Assembly: GCF_024227715.1 (NCBI RefSeq)
Contig: NZ_CP100449.1
Location: forward strand, 310,001-374,000
DNA from: Halomarina litorea
GTDB lineage: Archaea; Halobacteriota; Halobacteria; Halobacteriales; Haloarculaceae
Direction of reading: 5' to 3'
DNA length: 64,000 nt
The stretch's first letter is position 1; every line of letters starts with the position of its first letter. Positions 54,768 to 63,510 of this stretch are shown here, one piece after another. The notes beneath the pieces were generated by a model. It saw only the letters and a program-made list of their open reading frames with translations. It was not told the origin of the DNA and did not search any database. The translations under genes and the position numbers were made by a program.

Positions 54768-55127
54768 TCACTGTTCCGAGAGGCGGCGGCGACGCGACTC
54801 GTACTCCTCCTCGTCGATCTCCCCCCGGGCGTACTGCTCGCGGAGTACCTCCATCGCGGAATCGGATCGCGGTCCACCCCGGTCGGAGAGGAGCCCGTAG
54901 ACGAGGGCGACGGGGAGAGCCACGAGCAACACCATCCAGAGGATTCCGAGGAGCAGCATGCCGATACCCCAGCCGCCCATCCCACTCCATCCACCCCCCA
55001 TGTGGGGCATCCACCAGCCTCCGGTCATCTGATTGCCGGCAGTCATCGCGAGGCCGAGCATGAGCACGGTCAGGACGATGAGTCCACCACCGATCCACCC
55101 GAACAGCCGCTTCGTCGAGGTCGTCAT
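54768..55127 (-). CDS. SHOCT-domain membrane protein with Met/Trp/Gly-rich loop
   Basis: The gene encodes 119 aa. Two hydrophobic segments (about 9-30 and 55-80) flank a Met-, Trp- and Gly-rich loop (residues about 34-56, WWMPHMGGGWSGMGGWGIGM). The C-terminus has a short SHOCT motif (LREQYARGEIDEEEYESRRR). Its place 124 bp before the CopB-type pump gene suggests a role at the membrane in copper handling, with the Met-rich loop as a possible soft-metal ligand (inference). Confidence 0.82.
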   Translation of the reverse strand: MTTSTKRLFGWIGGGLIVLTVLMLGLAMTAGNQMTGGWWMPHMGGGWSGMGGWGIGMLLLGILWMVLLVALPVALVYGLLSDRGGPRSDSAMEVLREQYARGEIDEEEYESRRRRLSEQ

Positions 55128-55276
55128 GACATCATCTACGTTACAATAAGGGCCAGACGGGTAAATACTCGCGGAGCGGTTCTCAGTCCTCGAGAACCCG
55201 GCGACCGGCCGGCTATCGAGTCGTGATAGTGTGCGGGGTTCGGTTGTCGTTGGTAGTCGAGTGCGGGCGCCCCGAC

Positions 55277-56425
55277 TCAGGCGGCGCAGTTGTTGGCGCC
55301 GGTTTCGAGTTCCGTCGCGTCAGTGCCCTCGACGGACTCCTTCCCCCTGTTGACGTCGATGATCGTCTCGTAGTTGTCGGGTTTCTCCGGCAGGTCGCCG
55401 ACCATCCGCTCGACGAACGCCTCCTCGTCGAGACCGACGAGGTCGAGGCCGTCGCGTACCTCCGAGAGCGGCGCCCCGACGAGTTCGCCGGGCGAGGCGT
55501 TCTCGTAGGTGCCGTCGTTGTCGACCGTTACGTGGCCGGGGAGGACCGTCAGGTCGTCGGGCAGGTCCATGAGCGTCCCGTGGAGGGTCTCGTACTGCAT
55601 CCGTGCGCCCTCCTCGGCGTCGTCCTCGCCGAACTCCAGTTCGGTCCGGCCGACCGAATCGAGGAAGAGGGCGTCGCCCGTGAGGACCGCCTCGTCGCCG
55701 ACGCGGTAGACGACCATCTCGGTGGTGTGGCCCGGGGCGGCGAGCACTTCGATGTCGACCTCGCCGACCGAGACGCGTTCCCCGTCCGCGAGGGGTTCGA
55801 AGTCGTACTCGACGTCGCGGTCGGTCGCGTGTTCGCCGAGGTGGTACGGCACGCCGAGTCTCGCCGCGAGTTCGTGTCCGCCCGAGATGTGGTCGGCGTG
55901 GACGTGCGTGTCGGCGACCCGCGAAATCGTCAGCCCTTCCTCGGCGGCAGTCGTGATGTACTGGTCGGTGTGTCGGGTGGGGTCGACGACGAGAGCTTCG
56001 CCCGCCCGTTTCGAGCCAACGAGGTAGCTGAGACAGCCCTTCGCGCGGCGCTGGAACTGGACGACGACGAGGTCGTCGTCCCCCGTATCGAGACGAGCGG
56101 TCTCGTACAGCGCGTTCCAGTCGCGCATCCCGCCTTTGACCACGCTCACGTCCTCCCACCCGCTCGCGTCGAGTTCGGCGGCGAGCGTCGTCGACGTCGC
56201 CCCCTTCCCGCAGATGGTGACTATCTCGCCGCCGTCGGCCCACGATTCGATTTCGGTCCGCTGTTCGTCGCTCAGGGTGTCCGTCGGGCCGAACGGCATG
56301 TTCACGGCGCCCTCGATGTGCCACGCCTCGAAGCTGTCCTCGGGGCGCGTGTCGATGAGCGTGTAGTCGGTGCGGCCGGCGTCCTGCATCTCCGCCAGTT
56401 CCCGCGCGGTGATCGTTTCGAACAT
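55277..56425 (-). CDS. Rhodanese-metallo-beta-lactamase fusion, second copy
   Basis: The gene encodes 382 aa from ATG 56425 (MFETITARELAEMQDAGRTD). Rhodanese domain first, with loop VTICGKGATSTTLAAEL and Cys present. The metallo-beta-lactamase follows with DTHVHADHISGGHELA, VLAAPGHTTEMVVYRVG and LTGDALFLDSVGR. It ends GANNCAA, like its partner at 48152 (GPNNCAAN). The two differ widely in the middle, so they are old paralogues. Persulfide oxidation or sulfane-sulfur transfer is expected. Confidence 0.88.
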   Translation of the reverse strand: MFETITARELAEMQDAGRTDYTLIDTRPEDSFEAWHIEGAVNMPFGPTDTLSDEQRTEIESWADGGEIVTICGKGATSTTLAAELDASGWEDVSVVKGGMRDWNALYETARLDTGDDDLVVVQFQRRAKGCLSYLVGSKRAGEALVVDPTRHTDQYITTAAEEGLTISRVADTHVHADHISGGHELAARLGVPYHLGEHATDRDVEYDFEPLADGERVSVGEVDIEVLAAPGHTTEMVVYRVGDEAVLTGDALFLDSVGRTELEFGEDDAEEGARMQYETLHGTLMDLPDDLTVLPGHVTVDNDGTYENASPGELVGAPLSEVRDGLDLVGLDEEAFVERMVGDLPEKPDNYETIIDVNRGKESVEGTDATELETGANNCAA

Positions 56426-56900
56426 CGGAACCCACCCCGGAGATAGTCTTGTGAACACTAAACACCATAGCCTGCCGGAGCATTCGATCCGTGCACGAAG
56501 ACAATCACGAATGAGGTTACTGACCGTGCATCCACGAACGAGTCGGAGCGACCACGGTGTGTAGTGTTGGGGTCGACGAACACGATACCTCTGGAATTCG
56601 CCCGCGCGACCGGTCGTGCACCTCGATACGGCATCGGTTTCCCTTACAGCGGTAGCCGTGTCACAGGGTATCCGCTGTGCGGGGCCGAGCGGCCGTCGAC
56701 TTTCGGTCTCCGAACCGAGCGTCGGCGACCGACCGGGACCGGCTCCTCGGATAGGCCGTGTCCGGCTGGCTCCGGGGCTGTCATCGTACGCACGGGACGA
56801 ACGGGCCGACCACAGACGGGACGGGGAGCGTGTTGCCAGCGTCGGGAGGGCCCGTTCGTCGAGAAGCGTGTCGCCCCGAATCACCTCGACGAGGGTGGGA
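56426..56900. other. Intergenic, no supported gene
   Basis: About 475 bases between two minus-strand genes. An AT-richer patch at 56445-56560 may hold the promoter of the rhodanese-MBL gene. The remaining frames are Arg/Gly-rich without motif. Confidence 0.5.
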
Positions 56901-59522
56901 CTACCGGAACCGGCCGAGCAGTTCGTAGTCGTGGTCGGGGGTGTACCGCCGGAACAGCAGGCTGTTCGAGAGGACGCTCACGCTGGAGAACGCCATCGCC
57001 CCGGCGGCGAGCACCGGCTGGAGCAGGCCGAGCGAGGCTAGCGGAATCATCGCCGTGTTGTACCCAAGCGCCCAGACGAGGTTCTGCTTGATCTTCTGGA
57101 GCGTCGCGTCCGAGATGCGGATGGCCTTCACGACGTCGAGGGGGTCGTCGCGCATCAGCGTCACGTCGGCCGCCTCGATGGCCACGTCGGTCCCGCTCCC
57201 GATTGCCGTCCCGACGTACGCGACGGCCAGCGCGGGCGCGTCGTTGACCCCGTCGCCGACCATCATCGCCTTGCGGCCCTCGTCCTGGATGGACTCGACG
57301 GCGTCGGACTTGTCCTCCGGGAGGACGCTCGCCCGGACGTTCTCGGGGTCGATGCCGACCGCTTCGGCGACGGCGCGGGCGGTCCGCTCGTTGTCGCCCG
57401 TAATCATCATCACGTCGATGCCGCGCTCGCGGAGGGCGCTCACCGCGTCCTTCGCGCTCTCCTTGACCGTGTCCGCGTCGGCGACGACGCCGACGAGTTC
57501 GCCGCCGTCTCCATCGGCGGCCACGCGGGCGACGAGCATCGCCGTCTTCCCCTCGTTCTCGAGGCGCTCCATCGTCTCCTCGGCGGGCGAGGGGTCGATG
57601 CCGTTGTCGCGCAGGAGCTTCCGGTTGCCGACCAGTACCTCGGAACCGTCCACCGTCGCCCGGATACCGTGTCCGGGAACGTTCTCGAAGTCCTCGGGGT
57701 CGCGCACGTCGATGCCCCGCTCCTCGGCCCCGTCGACGATTGCGCGGGCGAGGGGGTGTTCGCTCGCGCTCTCGGCGGCCGCCGCGAGGCGCAACACGTC
57801 GTCCTCGGTGAGTCTGTCGCGGGTCGTGAGTTGTCCCCCGTCGGTGGTCGTCTCGCCGCCGTCCGTGACCGCTCGCCCCTCGTCGAAGACGACCACGTCG
57901 GTGAGTTCCATCTCGCCTTTCGTCAGCGTCCCCGTCTTGTCGAAGATGACCGTGTCGACGTCCTTCGCGCGTTCGAGGACGTCACCGCCCTTGAACAGGA
58001 CGCCGTTCTGCGCGCCGATGGTCGTCCCGACCATCGTGGCCGCGGGCGTCGCCAGCCCCAGCGCACAGGGACAGGCGATGAGGACGGACGAGGCGAAGAC
58101 GATGACGGCGAACTCGAAGACCGACACCGACCCGCCGGCGACCGCTGGCCCGCCGACGACCAGCCCCCACACCGGGAGCCACTCGACGAACCCCGCAAGC
58201 GCCTCCGGGAAGAGGAACCAGACGATGCCCCAGAACAGGGCGTTGGCGATGACCGCGGGCACGAAGTACGCGCTGATGCGGTCGGCGAGGTTCTGGATCT
58301 CCGGCTGGCGCGACTGGGCCTCCTTGACGGTCTGGACGATCTGCTGGAGGGCGGTGTCCTCGCCCACCTTCGTCGCCTCCACGACGAGGACGCCGTTCTC
58401 GTTGATGGTCGAGCCGACCACCTCGTCGCCTTCCCCCTTCTCGACGGGGACGGACTCGCCGGTGACCATCGACTCGTCGACCGCGCTCTGCCCGCCGACG
58501 ACGACGCCGTCGGTGGGTATCTTCTCGCCGGGCCGGACCTTCATCCGGTCGCCGACCGTCACGTCCTCCAGCGGGACCTCCTCCTCGCTGCCGTCCTCGC
58601 GGACGACGGTCGCCGTTTCGGCTTCCATCTCCAGCAGTTTGCGGAGCGCGTCGCCGGCCTGTCCCTTCGAGCGAGCCTCGAGGTAGTTGCCGAGCGTGAT
58701 GAACACGAGGATGAGTGCGGCGGTGTCGAAGTAGAGGCCGCCGGCGATGAGCCCCGAGAGCACCGCGACGGAGTAGAGGTACGCCGTCGAGGAGCCCAGC
58801 GCGATGAGCACGTCCATGTTCGCGCGGCCGTTCTTGACGAGCGCCTTGTAGGAGTTCTTGTAGAACGGCCACCCGAGAACGAGCTGGACGGGCGTCGCCA
58901 GCAGGAACTCGACCCAGCCGAACTCGACGCCGAATACCGTCTCGGGGAGGACGCCGCCCCCGAGGACGAGCTTCTCGACGAGGAAGAACAACAGCGGGAG
59001 GGAGAGCGCCGCGCCGAACACCGTCAGCCGGAACTGTCGGCGTATCTCCTCGTTGCGGGCGGCGTCCCGCGCGTCGGTCCCCGAGGACTCGTCGTCGGGG
59101 GCCTCGCGGACCGGCGAGTAGCCCGCCGCCTCGATGGCGTCGTAGAGCGCGCTCAGCGTCGTGTCGGCGGGGTTGTAGGTGACCTGCGCCTCGTCGGTGG
59201 CGTAGTTGACCTCCGCGTCGACGACGCCCGGCGTGTCCAGCAGCGCGGACTCGTTGGTGTCCGCGCAGTTGGCACACGTCATGTCGGTGATGCCGACGCT
59301 CACCGTCTCGGAGACGACGCCGTAACCCGCCTCCTCGACGGCGTCGTATATCTCCCGGAGGGTCACGACGTCGGGGTCGTACTCGACGGAACCCTCGTCG
59401 GTGGCGAAGTTGACGTTCGCCTCGTGGACCCCGTCGAGAGGTTCGAGGGCGTCCTGTACCGTCGACGAGCAGTTGGCACAGGACATCCCCGTGATGTCGA
59501 GGTGTGCCGTTCTGGTTCCCAT
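56901..59522 (-). CDS. copA: CopA-type (CPC) copper P1B-ATPase with two HMA domains
   Basis: The gene encodes 873 aa. Two N-terminal HMA domains have CxxC at Cys15/Cys18 (TGMSCANC) and Cys83/Cys86 (MTCANC). The membrane motif is [13 protein letters not shown] (Cys484-Pro-Cys486) and catalytic Asp528 is in [23 protein letters not shown] marks the actuator and [13 protein letters not shown] the hinge. It is a Cu(I) exporter. The adjacent Lrp-TRASH regulator resembles VNG1179C, reported as the copper-responsive activator of a copper ATPase in Halobacterium. The regulator reads in the same direction 92 bp upstream. Confidence 0.94.
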   Translation of the reverse strand: MGTRTAHLDITGMSCANCSSTVQDALEPLDGVHEANVNFATDEGSVEYDPDVVTLREIYDAVEEAGYGVVSETVSVGITDMTCANCADTNESALLDTPGVVDAEVNYATDEAQVTYNPADTTLSALYDAIEAAGYSPVREAPDDESSGTDARDAARNEEIRRQFRLTVFGAALSLPLLFFLVEKLVLGGGVLPETVFGVEFGWVEFLLATPVQLVLGWPFYKNSYKALVKNGRANMDVLIALGSSTAYLYSVAVLSGLIAGGLYFDTAALILVFITLGNYLEARSKGQAGDALRKLLEMEAETATVVREDGSEEEVPLEDVTVGDRMKVRPGEKIPTDGVVVGGQSAVDESMVTGESVPVEKGEGDEVVGSTINENGVLVVEATKVGEDTALQQIVQTVKEAQSRQPEIQNLADRISAYFVPAVIANALFWGIVWFLFPEALAGFVEWLPVWGLVVGGPAVAGGSVSVFEFAVIVFASSVLIACPCALGLATPAATMVGTTIGAQNGVLFKGGDVLERAKDVDTVIFDKTGTLTKGEMELTDVVVFDEGRAVTDGGETTTDGGQLTTRDRLTEDDVLRLAAAAESASEHPLARAIVDGAEERGIDVRDPEDFENVPGHGIRATVDGSEVLVGNRKLLRDNGIDPSPAEETMERLENEGKTAMLVARVAADGDGGELVGVVADADTVKESAKDAVSALRERGIDVMMITGDNERTARAVAEAVGIDPENVRASVLPEDKSDAVESIQDEGRKAMMVGDGVNDAPALAVAYVGTAIGSGTDVAIEAADVTLMRDDPLDVVKAIRISDATLQKIKQNLVWALGYNTAMIPLASLGLLQPVLAAGAMAFSSVSVLSNSLLFRRYTPDHDYELLGRFR

Positions 59523-59614
59523 TGGAGTACAGTAGGGGCTCCACCCTTTGGGCAGTTACTGTTTCGACCTCGGGGGTCTCCTCCCGACAGTCCTTCGGTT
59601 CCAAAGGCCCGGGG

Positions 59615-60205
59615 TCAGGCCTCGGACTCGAAGCGCTGGTAGCGCTCTTCGAACCGACCGCGACACGAGGGACAGCAGAAGTGATAGACGCTGTCGTCGA
59701 TTCTGACCGATTCGCCCTCGCTGTCGACGGTGTTCCCGCACTCCGCGCACGTGAGCGCGAACGCCGTGCCGTCGACCGACGGCGTCCACTCCGCCTCGTC
59801 GACGAGCGTCACCGAGTACTCCGCGTTCGGGTCGTCGCCGAGGAGCCCCTCGACCCACTCGCGGACGTTCCGTGCCTCCGCGCGGCCGTAGAACCAGAGT
59901 CTCCCCTCGGCCGTCACGAAGAGGTGTTCGATGCCGTCGGCGTCGGCCAACCGCTCCCGGAGCGATTCGAGGGCGCTCGCGGCGGGGTCGACCTGCACGA
60001 AGACGGGGACGCCGGCCCGGAGCGTCGACTGGTCCACGTGGACGGTGAACTGGTTGATGACGCCGGCCTCCTGCAGTCGCGTGACCCGGTCGGAGACGGC
60101 GGGTGCCGACAGTCCAACGACGTCCGCGATGTCGCTGTACGGCCGCCGGCCGTCCTCGACCAGCAGCGACAGTATCTCGATGTCGGTGTCGTCCAGTTCG
60201 CGCAT
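59615..60205 (-). CDS. Lrp/AsnC-TRASH copper-responsive regulator
   Basis: The gene encodes 196 aa from ATG 60205 (MRELDDTDIEILSLLVEDGR). The N-terminal HTH (PYSDIADVVGLSAPAVSDRV) is AsnC-type, the middle is the RAM-like domain, and residues about 150-190 form a TRASH metal-sensing motif (FALTCAECGNTVD then VYHFCCPSCRGRF, CxxC...CCxxC). TRASH domains bind copper or other soft metals. Together with the divergent HMA gene and the CopA gene it forms a copper-sensing unit. Its own promoter region is shared with the HMA gene. Confidence 0.9.
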   Translation of the reverse strand: MRELDDTDIEILSLLVEDGRRPYSDIADVVGLSAPAVSDRVTRLQEAGVINQFTVHVDQSTLRAGVPVFVQVDPAASALESLRERLADADGIEHLFVTAEGRLWFYGRAEARNVREWVEGLLGDDPNAEYSVTLVDEAEWTPSVDGTAFALTCAECGNTVDSEGESVRIDDSVYHFCCPSCRGRFEERYQRFESEA

Positions 60206-60335
60206 ACCCACCGTTGTCTGACGCGATACAAATCTCTTCTCCTACTTCGCCTTCGAATCATTAGTACAAATCTGAACAGACTTTGGTTTCGAAGAGACAA
60301 CCGACAAGGGTCTTCGACCCGTACGACTTCGGAAG
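60206..60335. promoter_or_regulatory. Shared promoter region of the Lrp-TRASH and HMA genes
   Basis: A 130-bp divergent intergenic region. TACAAATCT occurs twice as an exact 9-bp direct repeat at 60227-60235 and 60265-60273. TTCGAA also occurs twice (about 60252 and 60288). The first TACAAATCT lies 22-30 nt before the regulator ATG and could double as its TATA box (minus strand AGATTTGTA). The repeats are candidate operators for the regulator itself. Confidence 0.45.
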
Positions 60336-60533
60336 ATGACCCAGACAATCGCCGTCGAAGGGATGACCTGCGAACACTGCGAGCAGACCGTCGAGGAGGC
60401 GCTTTGCGGCGTGAGCGGCGTCACGGACGCCACCGCGGACCGGGAGGCCGAACGGGCGAGCGTCGAGGGGGACGCCGACCGGACCGAACTCGTCCGCGTC
60501 GTCGAGGATGCGGGGTACACGTCCCACGCCTGA
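60336..60533 (+). CDS. copZ: HMA-domain copper chaperone (CopZ-like)
   Basis: The gene encodes 65 aa, a single heavy-metal-associated domain: IAVEGMTCEHCEQTVEEAL with MTCxxC, and the ending EDAGYTSHA. CopZ-type proteins carry Cu(I) in the cytoplasm to CopA HMA domains, which matches the CopA gene 0.8 kb away. It is transcribed divergently from the TRASH regulator, so both are likely under the same control. Confidence 0.9.
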   Translation: MTQTIAVEGMTCEHCEQTVEEALCGVSGVTDATADREAERASVEGDADRTELVRVVEDAGYTSHA

Positions 60534-60952
60534 GCGAGGTATCAGGACCGTCGCAACCGTCTTCGAGCGCATCTCGGGAGCGAACGACACCACGGTCTGC
60601 GCCGTCGTGGGCAACCGGGCGTTCCCTCGCCAGCGATTCGTTCCGGAGGAGAACCCGACTTGAAGCGGGTCGCCGTACGATTCGTCCGAATGACTCACGC
60701 AGTCGGAGGCAGGGACCGAACCACGTCTCGAACGGATCGTCGTCGGTCGAACGGTCGATGAACGTCGTCTTCCTCGGTGCCGGCCCGGCGTCGAGTCAAC
60801 CGACTGTCCGGGAGCGTCTCGACTCGGTTCGAGACGACCCGATACCCGCAGTCGCGGCGGCTGAACCGGCCGCTGGTTCGTCGTCTTCGAGAAGAATTAC
60901 GGCGGGTTCGTCCGGTCGCGGTGTGCCTCGTCGCTCGGCGGAGCGCGCCGAT
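60534..60952. other. Intergenic, possible remnant only
   Basis: About 420 bases. A short stretch from ATG 60759 encodes MNVVFLGAGPASSQPTVRER, which looks like the first strand of a Rossmann-type oxidoreductase, but it dissolves into Arg/Ser-rich sequence after about 40 residues. No gene is claimed. Confidence 0.4.
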
Positions 60953-61297
60953 TCAGGCCATCATGCTGCGGCAGGACTCCGCGCACTCGCGGAGGACCTC
61001 GGCGCAGGTCTGGCAGTGGTCGTGGTCGTGTCGTTCGCACTCCTCGGCGCACTCCTCGCAGGCGCCGGCGCAGGCTTCCGCGAGCTGCGTGCTGTAGTTG
61101 GAGTCGCGGGCCATCAGTCGCGCGTGGAGCGACGCGATGTCCGCGACGTCGCGACAGAGGCGGATGCACTTGGCCATGTCCTCGCCCTCGCCTGCGCACT
61201 CGTCGGCGCACCACTCACACGCCTGGACGGCCTCAAGACAGTTGTCGATACACTCGCGCTGGTCCTCGCTCAGGTGGTCGAGTTGCTGTAGTGCCAT
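60953..61297 (-). CDS. Cys-rich four-helix-bundle copper-binding protein (Csp-like)
   Basis: The gene encodes 114 aa from ATG 61297 (MALQQLDHLSEDQRECIDNC). It has 15 Cys, spaced mostly i,i+3 or i,i+4 along four predicted helices (DNCLEAVQACEWCADEC, ACAGACEECAEECERHDHD, HCQTCAEVLRECAESC). That fits the copper storage protein (Csp/DUF326) fold, in which Cys lining the bundle store many Cu(I) ions. No signal peptide, so cytoplasmic storage (Csp3-like). It belongs with the copper pumps nearby. Confidence 0.9.
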   Translation of the reverse strand: MALQQLDHLSEDQRECIDNCLEAVQACEWCADECAGEGEDMAKCIRLCRDVADIASLHARLMARDSNYSTQLAEACAGACEECAEECERHDHDHCQTCAEVLRECAESCRSMMA

Positions 61298-61650
61298 TGC
61301 ACGTAGAGAGAGGAGCGCCTGATTCAAGCGGTTTTTCGCTAACGAACCGAGTCACCCTTGCGGGCACAACCTTGATGAGCCGTTCGCGGAGCGACCCGGA
61401 GCGCGCTGAAGACGGCCGCTCGGCACAGCGTATCGTTCCGGTGACGTTTGGGAAGGTCGATTCCGGTGCGGAGCTATCCGAGCAATCCAAACGCCGAGTC
61501 CGAGTGCGGACGTGATTCCGAAGGGTGTCTCGATAGCTGTCGTCACGGACGCACGCGTACTCGGAGGGGGCGCCTCGCCCCCGTGGGACACCGCTTTGGA
61601 TGGTGAGGCACAAGCGCATTAAACGAGCCACACGAACCGTGTTGTAGACG
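61298..61650. other. Intergenic, no supported gene
   Basis: About 350 bases between divergent genes. Promoter elements for both neighbours are expected here, but no clear TATA box stands out. Frames are short and Arg/Ser-rich. Confidence 0.45.
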
Positions 61651-62424
61651 ATGTCCACAAGCGCCAGCGTCGTCGGACCGGCCGTGCTCCAATCGGCCGG
61701 TGGACTCGCGGAGTTCGCCAAACAGCTCGAACGCGCGTTCGAGCCGGCCCGGGAGGTACTCGTCCCGATTCTGTCGAACCCCGTTGTCGTCGGGGCGTGG
61801 GCCGTCGTCGTCCTCGCCTGCCTCGGCGTGCTCTGGTGGGACCTCCGGTCGAACAACGAGCCGCTGCCCTCGATGATGAAGGCAGTCTGGACGCTCGTGG
61901 TCGCCTACTCCGGCCCGTTCGGACTGGGGGTCTACTGGTACTCCGGGCGGACGCAGATCCCCCACGACTCGCTGTGGCGACGGGGCTTCCGCTCGACGAG
62001 CCACTGCTACTCGGGGTGTGGCGCGGGCGAGGTCGTCGGCATCTCCCTCGCACAGGGCCTCCTCGCGCTCACCGTCGGGTGGGTCGCGGCGGTCACCTTC
62101 GGGTTCGCGTACCTCTTCGGGTACGCGCTCACCATCGGCCCGCTGATGCAGGACGGCGTGAGTTTCAAAGAAGCGACGTGGGACGCCCTCCTGAGCGAGA
62201 CGCCCTCCATCACCGTCATGGAGATATTCGCCATCGGCACCGACCTCCTGCTGGCCGCCGACGCGCACATGGGCGAGGTACTGTTCTGGTCGGCGCTCGC
62301 CTTCTCGCTGTCCATCGGCTTCCTCGTCGCGTGGCCGGTGAACGTCCTCCTCGTGAAGTTCGGCGTCAAGGAGGGCATGAGTGACCCCTCGGAGATGCGC
62401 GGAGGCGCCTCCGCCGCCGACTGA
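61651..62424 (+). CDS. DUF4396 membrane protein
   Basis: The gene encodes 257 aa. Five or six hydrophobic segments, with the DUF4396 signature loop RSTSHCYSGCGAGEVVGISL (His-Cys...Cys) before the third segment. DUF4396 proteins often neighbour copper genes, which is the case here, and the His/Cys pair near the membrane could bind metal (inference). It is followed 2 nt later by the interrupted Lrp-TRASH gene. Confidence 0.85.
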   Translation: MSTSASVVGPAVLQSAGGLAEFAKQLERAFEPAREVLVPILSNPVVVGAWAVVVLACLGVLWWDLRSNNEPLPSMMKAVWTLVVAYSGPFGLGVYWYSGRTQIPHDSLWRRGFRSTSHCYSGCGAGEVVGISLAQGLLALTVGWVAAVTFGFAYLFGYALTIGPLMQDGVSFKEATWDALLSETPSITVMEIFAIGTDLLLAADAHMGEVLFWSALAFSLSIGFLVAWPVNVLLVKFGVKEGMSDPSEMRGGASAAD

Positions 62425-62426
62425 CG

Positions 62427-63023
62427 GTGGTGTAGTTCGACGACCTCGACCGGCAGATCCTCGATCTCCTCCTGAAGGACGCCCGCCGCTCCTTCCGGGA
62501 GATCGGCGACGAGATCGGTCGGTCCGCACCGACGGTGTCGAACCGGGTCGACCGACTGCAGGAACTCGGCGTCATCCGACGGTTCACGCTCGACGTCGAC
62601 CGGTCGACGCTGACGACGGGCGAGCAGTCGCTCGTCGTCGCTCGCGTTCAGCCGAGTGCCGCAGAAGGCCTCGCAGACGAGTTGGCCGACGACGAGGCGG
62701 TCGAACACGTGTTCCGTGGCGTCGGGGGGACGGTCGTCGCGAAGGTGACCGTCGACGCAGCGACTCTCGACGGGACGCTCGGCGACCTCTCGGAGTCGTA
62801 TCCGGACGCCGACTGGTCGGTCGAACCGCTCGTCGGGACTCGATGGGACCCGTAGCTCGGTGTGACCGGCGCGTTCGGCCTCGTCTGTACGGTCTGTGGC
62901 AACACGACCACCGAAGACGGCGTCAGCGTCGACGTCGAGAGCGGCGACCGCCACGTGGTCTGCTGCTCGGCGTGTGCCTCCGACATCACCGAGCGGTACG
63001 AGCGACTGGCGGATTCCGATTGA
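62427..63023 (+). pseudogene. Lrp/AsnC-TRASH regulator with two in-frame TAG codons
   Basis: One frame runs from GTG 62427 to TGA 63021-63023 (199 codons). It encodes FDDLDRQILDLLLKDARRSF and an AsnC-type HTH (GRSAPTVSNRVDRLQEL), a RAM-like middle domain, and a C-terminal TRASH motif (LVCTVCGNTTTED then VVCCSACASD). Two amber codons, at 62433-62435 and 62853-62855, interrupt it. No base is missing or added, and length matches the intact paralogue at 59615 (196 aa). It may be a young pseudogene or one read as two parts. It directly follows the DUF4396 gene. Confidence 0.8.
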
Positions 63024-63510
63024 GCACGACCGGGAGGGCCCCGCTCTCCGTTTCAGGTACCGCGGGAGTCCGAGGCGGCGCTACGAAGATATCCTCAGAC
63101 GCCCTCCCACCTCCATGCGCACTACCGACGCTCGGTCGCACGGGGCTGGATCTCACCACGGGACGACGAGCGAAGCGAGTACTGGAGCAGCCGTCAGCTC
63201 GCAGGTGGCTTCTCACTGGCCGCCGACGGACTCCAGTTGGTTCCCGACGGGAACGGCTTCGAACCGGGGCCTCCGTCGAGTGGACGTTCCGGATTCTCGA
63301 TGGCGGCGGTAACGTCGGACCCGCTAAGACGATACCCGTCGCTCTCGCCGAGCGGAACGTCCATCTGGTTCTCTACGGGGGTTGGAATCCGAACCCGCGC
63401 GTATCGGGCGGGTGCGTTCTCGGGTACCCACCGGTGAGGTTCGTGAAACTCCGAACGCCGACCTCTGGCCCTCCTCGACCCGTCGAAGGTATCGCGACAT
63501 ACGATTCATC
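63024..63510. other. Intergenic, no supported gene
   Basis: About 490 bases between convergent genes. Frames are Arg/Ser/Pro-rich and without motif. No RNA gene or repeat was recognised. Confidence 0.5.

Noticed and set aside
60759-60900. MNVVFLGAGPA-type Rossmann start as a gene
   Set aside because: After about 40 residues the sequence turns into Ser/Arg/Gly-rich text without a second motif, and no decent promoter precedes it.
62427-63023. Pyrrolysine or amber recoding of the two TAG codons
   Set aside because: TAG serves as a normal stop in this window (for example the PhoD gene at 10961), and haloarchaea are not known to use pyrrolysine. Kept only as a remote option in the finding on this gene.
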